Source of the DNA: Chryseobacterium oryctis
Lineage (GTDB): Bacteria; Bacteroidota; Bacteroidia; Flavobacteriales; Weeksellaceae
Assembly: GCF_025971925.1 (NCBI RefSeq)
Contig: NZ_JAPDHV010000003.1
Coordinates: 124,001 to 188,000 of the forward strand
DNA: 64,000 nucleotides
Reading direction: 5' to 3'
Part shown: positions 15,280-24,780 of the stretch, piece by piece
Numbering within the stretch: position 1 is the first letter of the stretch
Layout: the number at the start of each line of letters is the position of its first letter
Program-made: the position numbers and the translations under genes
Notes under the pieces: generated by a model
What the model was told of the DNA's origin: nothing
What the model saw: the letters and a program-made list of their open reading frames with translations, nothing else
Databases searched by the model: none

Positions 15280-15858
15280 CTAACTGTTTAAATCTTCATA
15301 TAATTTTCTCAATCTATTCCTCAAATGCTTTACTGCATAGTTTTTACGACTGATGATTGTTTTTATATTTTCACCCTGTTCATCAGCAATTTGCTGGAGG
15401 GTTTTATCATTCAATTCGTTTTCTACATAAACAAATCTTTGTTTTTCCGGTAGTTCATCCAACGCCTCAAAAAGTTTTTTCCAGATTTCATCCTGAAACA
15501 TTTTTATTTCGGGGCCTGCACTTTCATCCATCAATAAAATATCTTTGATAGAAAAATCCCCGTCTTCATCTTCGTATACGAAATCTTCAAGGTTTTCTGT
15601 TTTCTTTTTTCTGTATTTATCTGTTATTTTATTAGCGGTTACTCTGTATAGCCAACCTCCAACATTTACGATTTCAGAAAGATTAGTTAGACTACTGAAT
15701 TGATACCAAACTTCCTGCAGAATATCTTCTGCATCTTCTGTATTTTTGACTTTCGGACGAATATATGACATCAGCTTCCCTCCGTACTTTGAAACAGTCT
15801 GAGAAATGATATTTTCTTTATCCTTTTGTGGCATTGGTAATTTTTCAGCAACCTCCAT
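15280..15858 (-). CDS. ECF-type RNA polymerase sigma factor
   Basis: The protein has 192 residues. Region 2 covers ~20-85, with NTEDAEDILQEVWYQF (2.1/2.2) and GGWLYRVTANKITDKYRKKK (2.3/2.4). A short acidic linker (EDEDGDFSIKDI) follows, then region 4 at ~125-180 with LPEKQRFVYVENELNDKTLQQIADEQGENIKTIISRKNYA, a sigma-70 r4 helix-turn-helix. It heads a three-gene operon with two small membrane proteins and ends in a strong terminator. An ECF sigma next to membrane proteins usually means control by envelope or redox stress. The cognate promoter was not identified. Confidence 0.92.
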   Translation of the reverse strand: MEVAEKLPMPQKDKENIISQTVSKYGGKLMSYIRPKVKNTEDAEDILQEVWYQFSSLTNLSEIVNVGGWLYRVTANKITDKYRKKKTENLEDFVYEDEDGDFSIKDILLMDESAGPEIKMFQDEIWKKLFEALDELPEKQRFVYVENELNDKTLQQIADEQGENIKTIISRKNYAVKHLRNRLRKLYEDLNS

Positions 15859-16087
15859 ATTGCTATGACGATTGAAATTTTCATTTTACTTTAATTAAAT
15901 ATAAAGTATTTTTCATTAAATTCAAATTTCCCTTTATTCATCATACTTTATACAGAACTATTTAATTGTACTTTTTAAATTATTATATAAAAAAGCAATA
16001 TTTTTGTATACTGAAAAGGACAAATACACAAGCTTAAACTTCAGAAATTAATATTAGTAAAAAAATACTTCAATTAGATAAAATTTG

Positions 16088-16120
16088 TTTGGTGTATTTG
16101 AAAATTATTTTTTAAATTTG
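16088..16120 (+). promoter_or_regulatory. rplS promoter, TTTG-N21-TAAATTTG
   Basis: TTTG at 16088-16091 and TAAATTTG at 16113-16120 fit the Bacteroidota housekeeping promoter with 21-base spacing. The resulting 5' UTR is about 60 bases and includes a GC-richer stretch (CTGACGAGAACCGTG). The remainder of the 330-base space between sigma gene and rplS shows nothing else supportable. Confidence 0.75.
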
Positions 16121-16188
16121 CAACCTGTTATTCAACCTCTGACGAGAACCGTGTAAGTTGCTTAGCTTTAACATTTTATTTATTAATA

Positions 16189-16545
16189 ATGGATTTAATT
16201 AAGTACGTACAAGATCAGTACATTACTAAGAAAGAATTCCCAGAATTCAAAGCAGGTGATACAATTACAGTGTATTACGAAATTAAAGAAGGTCAAAAAA
16301 CCAGAACTCAGTTCTTCAAAGGAACAGTTATCCAATTAAGAGGTACTGGTGCTACAAAAACTTTCACAATCAGAAAAATGAGTGGTGATGTAGGTGTAGA
16401 AAGAGTTTTCCCTATCAACATGCCAGCTCTTCAAAAGATTGAAGTTGAGAGAAGAGGTAAAGTTAGAAGATCTAGAATTTACTACTTCAGAGACCTTAAA
16501 GGTAAAAAAGCAAGAATCAAAGACGCTGCTTACAAGAAGAAATAA
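16189..16545 (+). CDS. rplS: 50S ribosomal protein L19
   Basis: The protein has 118 residues, full length. Family blocks are FKAGDTITVYYEIKEGQKTRTQFFKGTVIQLRG, TFTIRKMSGDVGVERVFPINMP and KIEVERRGKVRRSRIYYFRDLKGKKARIKD. L19 sits at the 30S-50S interface. The gene is monocistronic here, with its own promoter and a palindromic terminator, and is not next to trmD, rimM or rpsP as in many other bacteria. Confidence 0.98.
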   Translation: MDLIKYVQDQYITKKEFPEFKAGDTITVYYEIKEGQKTRTQFFKGTVIQLRGTGATKTFTIRKMSGDVGVERVFPINMPALQKIEVERRGKVRRSRIYYFRDLKGKKARIKDAAYKKK

Positions 16546-16564
16546 TTCAGACAACAATACATAC

Positions 16565-16600
16565 AAAAAGAGACTGTTTAAATTTAAACAGTCTCTTTTT
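16565..16600. terminator. rplS terminator, 36-base perfect palindrome
   Basis: AAAAAGAGACTGTTTAAA is followed immediately by its reverse complement, giving T runs on both strands. It serves rplS and the convergent hydrolase gene. Confidence 0.9.
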
Positions 16601-16613
16601 ATTTAGATATCAC

Positions 16614-17606
16614 TTATTTGATAAAATCATACAAAACATTCCAGAATTTATCATACACCTCAATATGAGGAAGATGCCCAACATTTTCAAACTCAACCAA
16701 CAAAGAACCTGGAATTTCTTGTTGAGTTTTTTTACCCAATTCCTGATACTGTCCCATTTTTGGCTGCAATTCTTTCGGCGCTCTATCCTTTCCTATTGCC
16801 GTTCTGTCCCTAGTTCCTATAATCAGTAAAGTTGGAGTTTTAATATTCTTAAATTCATAACAAACCGGTTGATTATAAATCATATCCGATGTTAAAGCCG
16901 CATTCCAAGCTACTTTAGGATAATCGGAATGTAAGGTCCAACCCGCAATTAAATCCAACCAGGGCTGATATTCATCTTTCCATTTATTATCGTAATAAAA
17001 TTTCAATTGATAATTTTTATAAGTTTCCACAGAATTTTTTAGCTCCGATTGATAAGCCTGATCAATTGTTTGATAAGATGCAAAAGTTTTATAATCTTCA
17101 AGCCCAATCGGGTTTTCTAAAATCAATTTCTGTACTCTTTCAGGATAAAGCAAAGTAAATCTAGTAGCCAACATTCCGCCCATTGAATGCCCTAAAACTA
17201 TCGCCTTATCAATTTTAAGTTCATCCAAAATAGCTTTTGTATTTTCCGCCAGTTGAGAAAAAGAAAATTGATAACTCTGAGGTTTCGAAGACTTGCCAAA
17301 TCCCATCTGATCCGGAATAATCACCCGAAACCCTTTATTTGAAAGATCTTTTGCTGTTCTTTCCCAATATGCACCATTAAAATTCTTACCATGAAGAAGC
17401 ATCACTGTTTTTCCATTTTCATTTCGAGGTTTTATATCCATATAAGCCATCTTCAAATCATTATTTTGAGACTTTAAATTAATAAAATGAACATCAAACG
17501 GATATTTATAATTAGTAAGCTCGGCATCCAATGGCTCTATCTGAGAAAATACATTAATTGATAAAGCAGCCGTCATTATAACAGCAACATTTTTAAAGTT
17601 TTTCAT
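16614..17606 (-). CDS. Secreted alpha/beta hydrolase
   Basis: The protein has 330 residues with an N-terminal signal peptide (MKNFKNVAVIMTAALSINVFSQ, cut after Ser-Gln). The alpha/beta hydrolase fold is intact: HGKNFNGAYW (oxyanion region), the nucleophile Ser in VLGHSMGGM, an acid in IIGTRDRTAIGK and the catalytic His in ENVGHLPHIE. Similar proteins act as esterases or haloperoxidase-like hydrolases in the periplasm. The substrate cannot be read. It has no T9SS sorting domain, so it should stay periplasmic or be membrane-associated. Confidence 0.9.
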   Translation of the reverse strand: MKNFKNVAVIMTAALSINVFSQIEPLDAELTNYKYPFDVHFINLKSQNNDLKMAYMDIKPRNENGKTVMLLHGKNFNGAYWERTAKDLSNKGFRVIIPDQMGFGKSSKPQSYQFSFSQLAENTKAILDELKIDKAIVLGHSMGGMLATRFTLLYPERVQKLILENPIGLEDYKTFASYQTIDQAYQSELKNSVETYKNYQLKFYYDNKWKDEYQPWLDLIAGWTLHSDYPKVAWNAALTSDMIYNQPVCYEFKNIKTPTLLIIGTRDRTAIGKDRAPKELQPKMGQYQELGKKTQQEIPGSLLVEFENVGHLPHIEVYDKFWNVLYDFIK

Positions 17607-17682
17607 GAAAATTTAATTTAATACATAAAAATAAAAAAAACGCCTCGAATGAAACGGTTTGTAATCACTAATTATAATTTAT

Positions 17683-18666
17683 TTATGATATTTCTTCTAT
17701 TAATATTTCCTCTTTTTTTGAGGGTAAATTCATCAAAACAATAGCAAAAAGTATTAAAGCAATCCCTATCCATTGTATAAAAACAACCTTCTCTCCCAAC
17801 AAAACAAACGCCATCATTACCGAGACCGGAAGTTCTAAAGAAGACACAATACTCCCCAATCCCAATCCCGCATTTGGGAAACCAATATTAAATAAAATCG
17901 GAGGAATGATTGTTCCAAACAATGATAAAACCAACCCATATTTCCAAAAGATTGAATAATCGAATGAACGAATATGTTCTGTATTCTCAGTAAAATTTAA
18001 ATATAAAGATTTTAAACTTTCAAAATGAGATGGCCCGATTTGAGCAAAAAACAAGAAAGCAAAAACCACGATTGAGCCCCCTGAAAGCATAATAATGCTT
18101 TTCCTGAAAGCAGGTAGATGAGTACCCAATGTGTTGGAACTAAACATTGTCATCGTAAAAGAAGCTGCCGCCATCAATCCCCAAAAAACACCTTTGAAAT
18201 CAAGTTTTATCTCTGTATTAACAAGATTTGTAGCTAAAATTGTCCCAACCAAAACAATGACAACTGAAACAATTTTTCTTACATTCGGTAGTTTTTTTGT
18301 CAGAAAACTTTCTACCACAACACTAAACCAAACAGACTGCATCAGCAATACAATTGCAATGGATACATTGATATGCTGAACTGCTATATAATAAAACAAA
18401 CTTGTACAACCAAGAGACGTTCCTGCCAACATCAGCATTTTAACTTCTTTTGAAGTAGGGGTCGAAAGTTTTTGTTTTGAAGTTGCAGTTTGAATTAAAT
18501 TTAATATCAAAAGACCTATCAATCCTAATACAAATTGTGAAGTCGTCACTTCCGAAGTTGTATAACCATCCTTATAAGCCAACTTCACAAACGTAGCCAA
18601 CATACCATATATACTGGCTCCTAATCCTACAAATAAAACTCCCTTAAATATATTTTTCTTCTTCAT
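17683..18666 (-). CDS. EamA/DMT-family exporter
   Basis: The protein has 327 residues with ten hydrophobic helices in two EamA halves: ~10-150, starting GVLFVGLGASIYGMLATFVKLAY, and ~160-312, ending LGEKVVFIQWIGIALILFAIVLMNL. The DMT superfamily exports amino acids, nucleosides and other metabolites across the inner membrane, and the substrate is not predictable here. A TAACTTTG -7 box (18689-18696, minus strand) lies about 22 bases before the start. Confidence 0.9.
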   Translation of the reverse strand: MKKKNIFKGVLFVGLGASIYGMLATFVKLAYKDGYTTSEVTTSQFVLGLIGLLILNLIQTATSKQKLSTPTSKEVKMLMLAGTSLGCTSLFYYIAVQHINVSIAIVLLMQSVWFSVVVESFLTKKLPNVRKIVSVVIVLVGTILATNLVNTEIKLDFKGVFWGLMAAASFTMTMFSSNTLGTHLPAFRKSIIMLSGGSIVVFAFLFFAQIGPSHFESLKSLYLNFTENTEHIRSFDYSIFWKYGLVLSLFGTIIPPILFNIGFPNAGLGLGSIVSSLELPVSVMMAFVLLGEKVVFIQWIGIALILFAIVLMNLPSKKEEILIEEIS

Positions 18667-18730
18667 AATCTTTTTTAAAAACAGCCTGCAAAGTTACAAC
18701 TTATTCCCGGAAGTAAGATAATGAATAAAA

Positions 18731-18761
18731 AAATCGCCGCAAGCCTTACTCACAGCGATTT
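18731..18761 (-). terminator. Terminator of the M36 protease gene
   Basis: On the minus strand AAATCGC and GCGATTT pair around a 17-base loop and are followed by seven T residues, 26 bases after the stop. Confidence 0.7.
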
Positions 18762-18787
18762 ATAATATTTCTTTTATTAAATTTAAG

Positions 18788-21385
18788 TTACTTTTTCACA
18801 ATAACTTTTGAGGAAGTATCAAATCCCAGTCCTTTTACTCGTACCATATACGTTCCGTTTATTAATTTATCCGTTGATATTGCTTTTTTAGAATCAGGAG
18901 AAATTTTATCTTCAGAAGAAACTAATTTTCCAGACATATCATAAATTTCAACACTTACTTTACCTAAAACATTACTTGGAAAATTGATAAAGAACTCATT
19001 TTTAGCAGGATTAGGATAAATAGAAATTGAACCATTTTTAATAGATTTTACTTCATCGGTAGCCAATACACACTCTTCAGGTACTGAGAAATCCTCTACT
19101 TGATCATTAATGTTAGTTTTTGAGCCAGCAGAAGCATTAACCCCTAAACCTCTTTTTGCAAAAGTTCTCCAAATCATACATTTATCTGCTCCTCCAGTTG
19201 TTGCTAATTCTGCCGCCAAAATGGCATTTCTACCATCAACAAAAGTTGGGTTACAAATCTGAAGCTTTAAGGCATCTGTTACCAGTTGCAAAACTCTTGA
19301 ACTACCATTTGTTGTATTTGCCGTTACATCAGAAGCATAGCCATATTTAGCAACATATTGCCAATGCAAATCCCAAAGCATTGTTGCCCAAATAAACCCA
19401 ATAGAGTGTACGTCTGGGACTATAGCAGAACCATTATTATACTCCATTCCATTGGTATCTCCATACGTAAAATTATTTATTGTAAAATCCGGAGAATATT
19501 TAGCCGGTCTAATTCCTCCTCCAGCAATAGGCTGCCCCTGTGCATAGGTTCCTATTCCTCTTGCAACAGAAGCATTATCTCCCGGTTTATTTGTCAACAT
19601 TAAAGCAAAGAAATCAGACCAGCCTTCTCCCATCTGTTCTTTATCAGCACTTGAACTTAAACATCCTGAACCCGTTCCTGTCATTCTATTGGAAATTCCA
19701 TGTCCATATTCATGAATAACAATTCCATTATCAAAACTTCCGTCAGGAGTTATACTCGTTGCAGGATCATTTTTTAAAGTAACATTTACTATTGTATTAG
19801 CTGAAAGTTGGTCTTTAATATATTCACCTTCATCATTACTTATCAAAACAGATGGAATTGTAATTGTAGCGTCAGTTCCTGACATATTTCCAATAGTATT
19901 ACCATTTGCTGTATTATTATAAATTATTACAGCCGTCGCACCAGCGTCTTGTGCATTTTTTACTTTAACTGTAAAATTACAAGTTCCCCTTTCTATCAGT
20001 CCTATTTTTCCAGCAAGAGTACCTACAGGTATTGCAGTACAACCATCTAAAACTGATGACAACTGTACGTTTCCAGTAATCCCTGTCGCACTTAAAGCAC
20101 TACCAAATAAAGCTGTACCAGCTGAAGGTTGACGAGATACAGCTAAAGTTGGTGCATTATAGAAAAATAATCTATTCACCGTTGACCAAAGATACATTTG
20201 CATTCTTGGTTTGGTTCCATCTGCAGGACTGGAAAAGTTTGCATTGTTGGTACCCCCACCATCCTGAGCTTCAGCCTGTACATAATCGTTACCTACTCCA
20301 CCTAATCCAAAATTAGTCTGTTGAAAATTTCTAGCTGTTGGAGTAAATCCAAACGTATAGAAAATATCATGAATTCTATTATTAAGATAAAATAAATTTG
20401 TTACAGATGCACTTATATTATTACTTGGTGTTGCATTAATATTAAATGGAAAGTCAAAGTTTCCAGAAGCCCCTCCATCAGGTGTATGCCCTATAGTATT
20501 AACTCCTGAAGTATCAGCATAAGCGTATACATTATTCCCCCTTGTTATTGTATAATGAGTAGTTCCATCATAATGCCAACCCTCTGGCGAAGCAGAAAGA
20601 ATCCAAGGATTAGTAATAACGGATCTTGAACCAAAAGTAGGCGCTTCAACAGGCAAAGGAAAAACATTATAAGAAGCATTATCAGGAACTAAAAATAAAG
20701 AACTTTGTTGAGAAGTTTGTTTATTTAATGGACCTATAAAACTATTTTCATGACTATAATCATGAGAATAGGCCTCATCATGGAAGTTACATGAAAGATT
20801 CAGATCAAGCTTGCTAATAATTTCGCCATTCGTAGCATCTATTAAAATATCCCAGAAACTTGGAGAATCTGGTTCAGGAAGCGAGAATTGATAAGCTAAC
20901 TTTAACATCCCTTTATCTTCCACATAAACCAAACGCTGTTTGGCAACTGGTTCAACACCATTTTCAGCTTCAAAAAAATTTAAAATAGGATATTTTTCTA
21001 TCTTTTGCTTTTCAAGAACTTCTGATATTTTCTGTAAAGCTATAGTCTTATTTATAGCAGGGTTATTAGAAGTTACAGAATTATAATCTTTCAAAAACGT
21101 ATCGGAATAATAAATAATTTTATTATCCCTTATCAATGCAGTTGCTGCTGCATTATAAACAGGAAGTCCATTATAGGTTTGTTGAATTTTTACAACATTA
21201 CCATTTAATGATTTTGAATTATCTACATTGTCAATAATAAAATTTGTAAGATCGGATTTTTTATATTCTCTAATTTTATTTTGAGAAATATAATTTTTAA
21301 TCAACACTTCATTATCTTGCGCATATAGATAAGTTGGAATTACTGAAACAGCAGCAAACAAAATAGGTAGAATTTTCTTTTTCAT
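18788..21385 (-). CDS. M36 family (fungalysin) metallopeptidase with PA insert and T9SS type A sorting domain
   Basis: The protein has 865 residues: a signal peptide (MKKKILPILFAAVSVIPTYLYAQ), then an FTP/PepSY-like propeptide (~30-190). The M36 catalytic domain has the zinc site HEYGH (His558, Glu559, His562) and downstream EGWSDF providing the third ligand. A protease-associated (PA) domain is inserted at ~440-535 (GKIGLIERGTCNFTVKVKNAQDAGATAVIIYNN). The last ~75 residues are a T9SS type A domain (SIYPNPAKNEFFINF... to TYMVRVKG...KVIVKK). It is exported through T9SS, probably as a broad protease for nutrient proteins. It stands alone with its own terminator. Confidence 0.95.
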   Translation of the reverse strand: MKKKILPILFAAVSVIPTYLYAQDNEVLIKNYISQNKIREYKKSDLTNFIIDNVDNSKSLNGNVVKIQQTYNGLPVYNAAATALIRDNKIIYYSDTFLKDYNSVTSNNPAINKTIALQKISEVLEKQKIEKYPILNFFEAENGVEPVAKQRLVYVEDKGMLKLAYQFSLPEPDSPSFWDILIDATNGEIISKLDLNLSCNFHDEAYSHDYSHENSFIGPLNKQTSQQSSLFLVPDNASYNVFPLPVEAPTFGSRSVITNPWILSASPEGWHYDGTTHYTITRGNNVYAYADTSGVNTIGHTPDGGASGNFDFPFNINATPSNNISASVTNLFYLNNRIHDIFYTFGFTPTARNFQQTNFGLGGVGNDYVQAEAQDGGGTNNANFSSPADGTKPRMQMYLWSTVNRLFFYNAPTLAVSRQPSAGTALFGSALSATGITGNVQLSSVLDGCTAIPVGTLAGKIGLIERGTCNFTVKVKNAQDAGATAVIIYNNTANGNTIGNMSGTDATITIPSVLISNDEGEYIKDQLSANTIVNVTLKNDPATSITPDGSFDNGIVIHEYGHGISNRMTGTGSGCLSSSADKEQMGEGWSDFFALMLTNKPGDNASVARGIGTYAQGQPIAGGGIRPAKYSPDFTINNFTYGDTNGMEYNNGSAIVPDVHSIGFIWATMLWDLHWQYVAKYGYASDVTANTTNGSSRVLQLVTDALKLQICNPTFVDGRNAILAAELATTGGADKCMIWRTFAKRGLGVNASAGSKTNINDQVEDFSVPEECVLATDEVKSIKNGSISIYPNPAKNEFFINFPSNVLGKVSVEIYDMSGKLVSSEDKISPDSKKAISTDKLINGTYMVRVKGLGFDTSSKVIVKK

Positions 21386-21606
21386 TTTTAACCATTAAAA
21401 CCACTAATCTACAAATAATTATCAATAAAAAGTGAATTTAATTAATTTTTCAACAATTTTATTATTAAAAGTAAAGTTTATATATTAAATTTATTTTTAA
21501 TAAATATTCATACTATACATCATATTTTCAATTTCATCAAAAAAAACAACAGTAATAATTAATTATGTTAATGATTAAAATAATATCATATTAATATTCA
21601 CAAAAA

Positions 21607-21628
21607 AAGCCACTCAAATGAGTGGCTT
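21607..21628 (-). terminator. rpsA terminator
   Basis: AAGCCACTCA and TGAGTGGCTT form a perfect 10-bp stem followed on the minus strand by a run of seven T. Confidence 0.88.
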
Positions 21629-21651
21629 CAATATTTTAATGGTCAAAAAGA

Positions 21652-23439
21652 TTATTTACCTTCTTCCATTTTTCTTTTCAATTCTGCTAAAGCATCGATA
21701 TCTCCAAGAGTAGATCTTTCTTCATTGTTTGAAGAAGCTACATTTCTAGAAGAAGATTCTTTCACATTTTTCTTCTCTTCATCTCTGAAGATACCTGTGT
21801 GAGAAACTACTACTCTCTTGAACTCTTTGTTGAATTCGATTACTTTAAACTGAGCCTCTTCACCTTTCTTGATTTTAGATCCATCTTCTTTCTCTAATAA
21901 TCTTGAAGGACAGAATGCTTCAACTTCAGCATCTTCAAACTGAACAGAAGCCCCTTTATCGTGAACTTCTACAGCTTTACCAGCGTGGATAGTTCCTTCA
22001 GCATATTTAGATTCGAAAGCATCCCAAGGGTTATCAGTCAATTGCTTATGACCTAGAGATAATCTTCTAGCTTGGATATCTAATTCAAGAACCACAACAT
22101 CTAATTTATCACCAACTGCACAGAACTCAGATGGATGCTTGATTTTCTTAGTCCAAGAAAGATCAGAGATATAGATTAATCCGTCGATACCTTCTTCTAA
22201 CTCTACGAATACACCAAAGTTAGTGAAGTTTCTTACAGTTCCTACATGCTTAGATCCTACAGGATATTTAGCTTCGATATTTTCCCATGGATCTTTGCTT
22301 AATTGCTTGATACCAAGAGAAATTTTTCTATCTTCTCTATCTAAAGTAAGTACTTCAGCTTCTACCTCATCACCTACTTTTACAAAATCACCAGCAGATC
22401 TTAAATGAGTAGACCAAGACATTTCAGAAACATGGATTAATCCTTCCACACCTGGAGCGATTTCTACGAATGCACCATAGTCAGCAAGAACAACTACTTT
22501 TCCTTTTACTTTGTCTCCAACTTTTAAGTCAGCAGAAAGAGCATCCCAAGGATGAGCTTCTAATTGCTTCATACCTAATTGGATTCTTGTTTTCTCATCA
22601 TCAAAATCAAGGATAACAACTTTTACAGTTTGTCCGTCCTCAAGGATTTCAGATGGGTGGTTCACTCTAGACCAAGAAAGGTCTGTAATGTGGATTAATC
22701 CGTCTACACCACCTAAGTCGATGAATACACCGTAAGAAGTAATATTCTTAACAGTACCTTCAAGAACTTGTCCTTTTTCTAATTGAGAGATGATTTCTTT
22801 TTTCTGACCTTCAATATCTGCTTCGATCAATGCTTTGTGAGATACTACTACGTTTTTGAACTCAGGGTTGATTTTCACAACTTTGAACTCCATAGTTTTA
22901 CCTACGAACTGATCGTAATCTTTAATTGGCTTAACGTCAATTTGAGAACCTGGTAAGAATGCTTCGATGCCGTGTACGTCAACGATCATACCTCCTTTAG
23001 TTCTTGATTTCACAAAACCGTTAACGATTTCACCTGTTTCATGAAGTTCGTTTACTTTATCCCAAGCTTTAAGCGTTCTAGCTTTTCTGTGAGATAATTG
23101 TAATTGACCAGTTTTGTCTTCTCTTTTGTCAACCATTACTTCTACCTCATCACCAACTTTCAATCCTTGGTTGTAACGGAATTCGTTAAGAGAAATAACA
23201 CCTTCTGATTTGAAGTTGATGTCTACGATAGCTTCTTTGTCAGTTAATCTTACAACTTTACCTATTAGAACGTCGTTATCGTCTAAATTGTTAAGAGATC
23301 CGTTGTAGATTTCTTCTAAATCGCTTTTTTCTTTTCTCGCATCTGCATCAAGACCTGATTCGAATGAATCCCAATCAAATTGTTCTGGTGCTACGTTTTG
23401 GTTTAATAAAACCTCTGCTGAATTTGTCTCTTTTGACAT
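21652..23439 (-). CDS. rpsA: 30S ribosomal protein S1
   Basis: The protein has 595 residues with six S1 (OB-fold) repeats. Four successive repeats show the G.V..I..YG.FV.L..G..GLIH.S..SW pattern (for example GTVKNITSYGVFIDLGGVDG). An acidic N-terminal extension and a Ser/Glu/Lys-rich C-terminal tail are normal for Bacteroidota S1. It binds mRNA and recruits it to the 30S subunit. In this phylum, where Shine-Dalgarno sequences are weak, S1 is expected to matter especially for start selection. The gene is monocistronic. Confidence 0.97.
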   Translation of the reverse strand: MSKETNSAEVLLNQNVAPEQFDWDSFESGLDADARKEKSDLEEIYNGSLNNLDDNDVLIGKVVRLTDKEAIVDINFKSEGVISLNEFRYNQGLKVGDEVEVMVDKREDKTGQLQLSHRKARTLKAWDKVNELHETGEIVNGFVKSRTKGGMIVDVHGIEAFLPGSQIDVKPIKDYDQFVGKTMEFKVVKINPEFKNVVVSHKALIEADIEGQKKEIISQLEKGQVLEGTVKNITSYGVFIDLGGVDGLIHITDLSWSRVNHPSEILEDGQTVKVVILDFDDEKTRIQLGMKQLEAHPWDALSADLKVGDKVKGKVVVLADYGAFVEIAPGVEGLIHVSEMSWSTHLRSAGDFVKVGDEVEAEVLTLDREDRKISLGIKQLSKDPWENIEAKYPVGSKHVGTVRNFTNFGVFVELEEGIDGLIYISDLSWTKKIKHPSEFCAVGDKLDVVVLELDIQARRLSLGHKQLTDNPWDAFESKYAEGTIHAGKAVEVHDKGASVQFEDAEVEAFCPSRLLEKEDGSKIKKGEEAQFKVIEFNKEFKRVVVSHTGIFRDEEKKNVKESSSRNVASSNNEERSTLGDIDALAELKRKMEEGK

Positions 23440-23559
23440 TTTCTATAAAATTTGTATTCCTTCTTTTTTAACGGTCTGAATAAATGCGGATTAAAAAATA
23501 CGGAAGTAATTAATTTTTAGTAATTTACTTTTCAAACCTTCGCGCCACAAAAGTGGGTG

Positions 23560-23590
23560 CAAAGATACTAAATTCATTTGATACTACCAA
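23560..23590 (-). promoter_or_regulatory. rpsA promoter, TTG-N20-TATCTTTG
   Basis: On the minus strand TTG (23590-23588) and TATCTTTG (23567-23560) are separated by 20 bases. Transcription would give a leader of about 115 bases before the rpsA ATG. That length is compatible with translational control, but no known S1 leader fold was recognised. Confidence 0.7.
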
Positions 23591-23798
23591 TTATTCCTGT
23601 CATAAAAAAACAATTATAAATCATTGGCTAACAATATTTTTGCCATTAAGTGCAGAAATCAAAAGATCTTCTACTTTCTCAATTCTTCAAAATAATGAGT
23701 CACCCTAAAATAGTTTTCTATTAATTATCAATATTATTTAAATCCAGAGGAATGTTTTTTATTCGGATTTTTTGTGTACAGTTTCCGGAGTTTTTATA

Positions 23799-24355
23799 TT
23801 AAGACTTAAATGCTGACTTTTTGTTGTTGTAAAGATAAATGCTTTCTTTTAATAGTGGTATATTGAGTTGTTGAATGTTTTGAGTTTTATGAAATAGGAA
23901 TTCTTGTTTCAATATCCCGTTAATCCTTTCTGCTAAAGCGTTTGGGTAACAATCACCCCCCCCCTTGTCTTAAGAGATTTAATATTGTTTTTGAGAGTAT
24001 TTTGATAATAATCAGAACAATATTGTAATCCTCTATCCAAGTGATAAATAAGGCTGTGCTTTATTATTCTATTTTTAAAGCTATCAAAACATTTTCAGCA
24101 CCTCCTTTCACTTACAGAAAACCCTATAATTCTTCTGCTGTAATGAGCCATTATCAATGATAAATAACAAACTGAAGTCTGAGTTTCCAGATAGATAATA
24201 TCGCTTACAAAACCTGTTTGGTGGGAATCTGTTTTTTAAATCTTTCAATAAATTAGGATACTTTCTTAGCCAATGTTTAGAAAACTTAGTTTTATGTATT
24301 TCTTTTTAGGATAAATTAATAGTTTTTCTCTTTTTAGAGATTCTTGAATTTTCAT
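23799..24355 (-). pseudogene. Decayed IS3-family transposase (OrfB integrase core relic)
   Basis: Reading the minus strand from about 24355, pieces of an IS3-type DDE integrase are recognisable in different frames. They are SDIIYLET with the first Asp, RRIIGFSVS, HLDRGLQYCSDYYQNTL with the second Asp, then NALAERINGILKQEFLF with the Glu, ending YLYNNKKSAFKS and a stop at 23799. At least two frameshifts and an internal stop break it, and the N-terminal half and OrfA are missing. A run of nine C (23955-23963) lies where the NPYDNALAER motif should be. No terminal inverted repeats were found. It is inactive. Confidence 0.82.
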
Positions 24356-24394
24356 AAATAAAAATTATTTTAAAACGGACAGAACTTTAAAAAA

Positions 24395-24634
24395 TTAAAA
24401 CCTACATTTCCCCAGACCTGTTTTTGTCTTAATATCAGAAAATCCTTTCTTTTGATTACAATATTCGATTGTAGTAAAAGTTTTTGATAAATCTAAAGTT
24501 AAATCAAACTGAAAGCTCTTCCACTCCACCTCTACATTATCTTTAAATGGCAATTTGTCAAGAGCTTGTTCAAAATTACGCTTTCCAATATAACAAAACG
24601 GACTCATCATATCCAACCAGATTTCTATTTTCAT
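24395..24634 (-). pseudogene. Truncated DsbA/FrnE-family oxidoreductase
   Basis: The 79 residues start MKIEIWLDMMSPFCYIGKRNFEQAL, which is the thioredoxin-fold start of FrnE-type DsbA proteins. SPFCYIGK stands at the active site with a single Cys, as is usual in this subfamily. Full-length members have about 210-240 residues, and the remaining helical and C-terminal parts are absent. After residue ~70 the sequence (KTGLGKCRF) no longer fits the family. The break lies about 40 bases from the transposase relic, so insertion and deletion probably removed the rest. Confidence 0.75.
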
Positions 24635-24730
24635 TTACTAAAATTTACTTTTTCAAAGTTTGTCTTTTATGAGAAATAATCTCCTCTTGAATGTTTTTAA
24701 CAATTGAATTTCATTAATGACAACCATGTA

Positions 24731-24762
24731 TTTGCCACAAATCTCAAAAAATTTTATCTTTG
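24731..24762 (+). promoter_or_regulatory. merR-type gene promoter, TTTG-N20-TATCTTTG
   Basis: TTTG at 24731-24734 and TATCTTTG at 24755-24762 have 20-base spacing, and the ATG follows 18 bases later. This is a textbook match to the Bacteroidota promoter. Confidence 0.78.
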
Positions 24763-24780
24763 AAACCTAGGATTTGAAAA

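Noticed and set aside
17635-17675. Terminator after the EamA exporter gene
   Set aside because: A T8 run is present on the minus strand but the preceding stem is bulged and too weak to claim.
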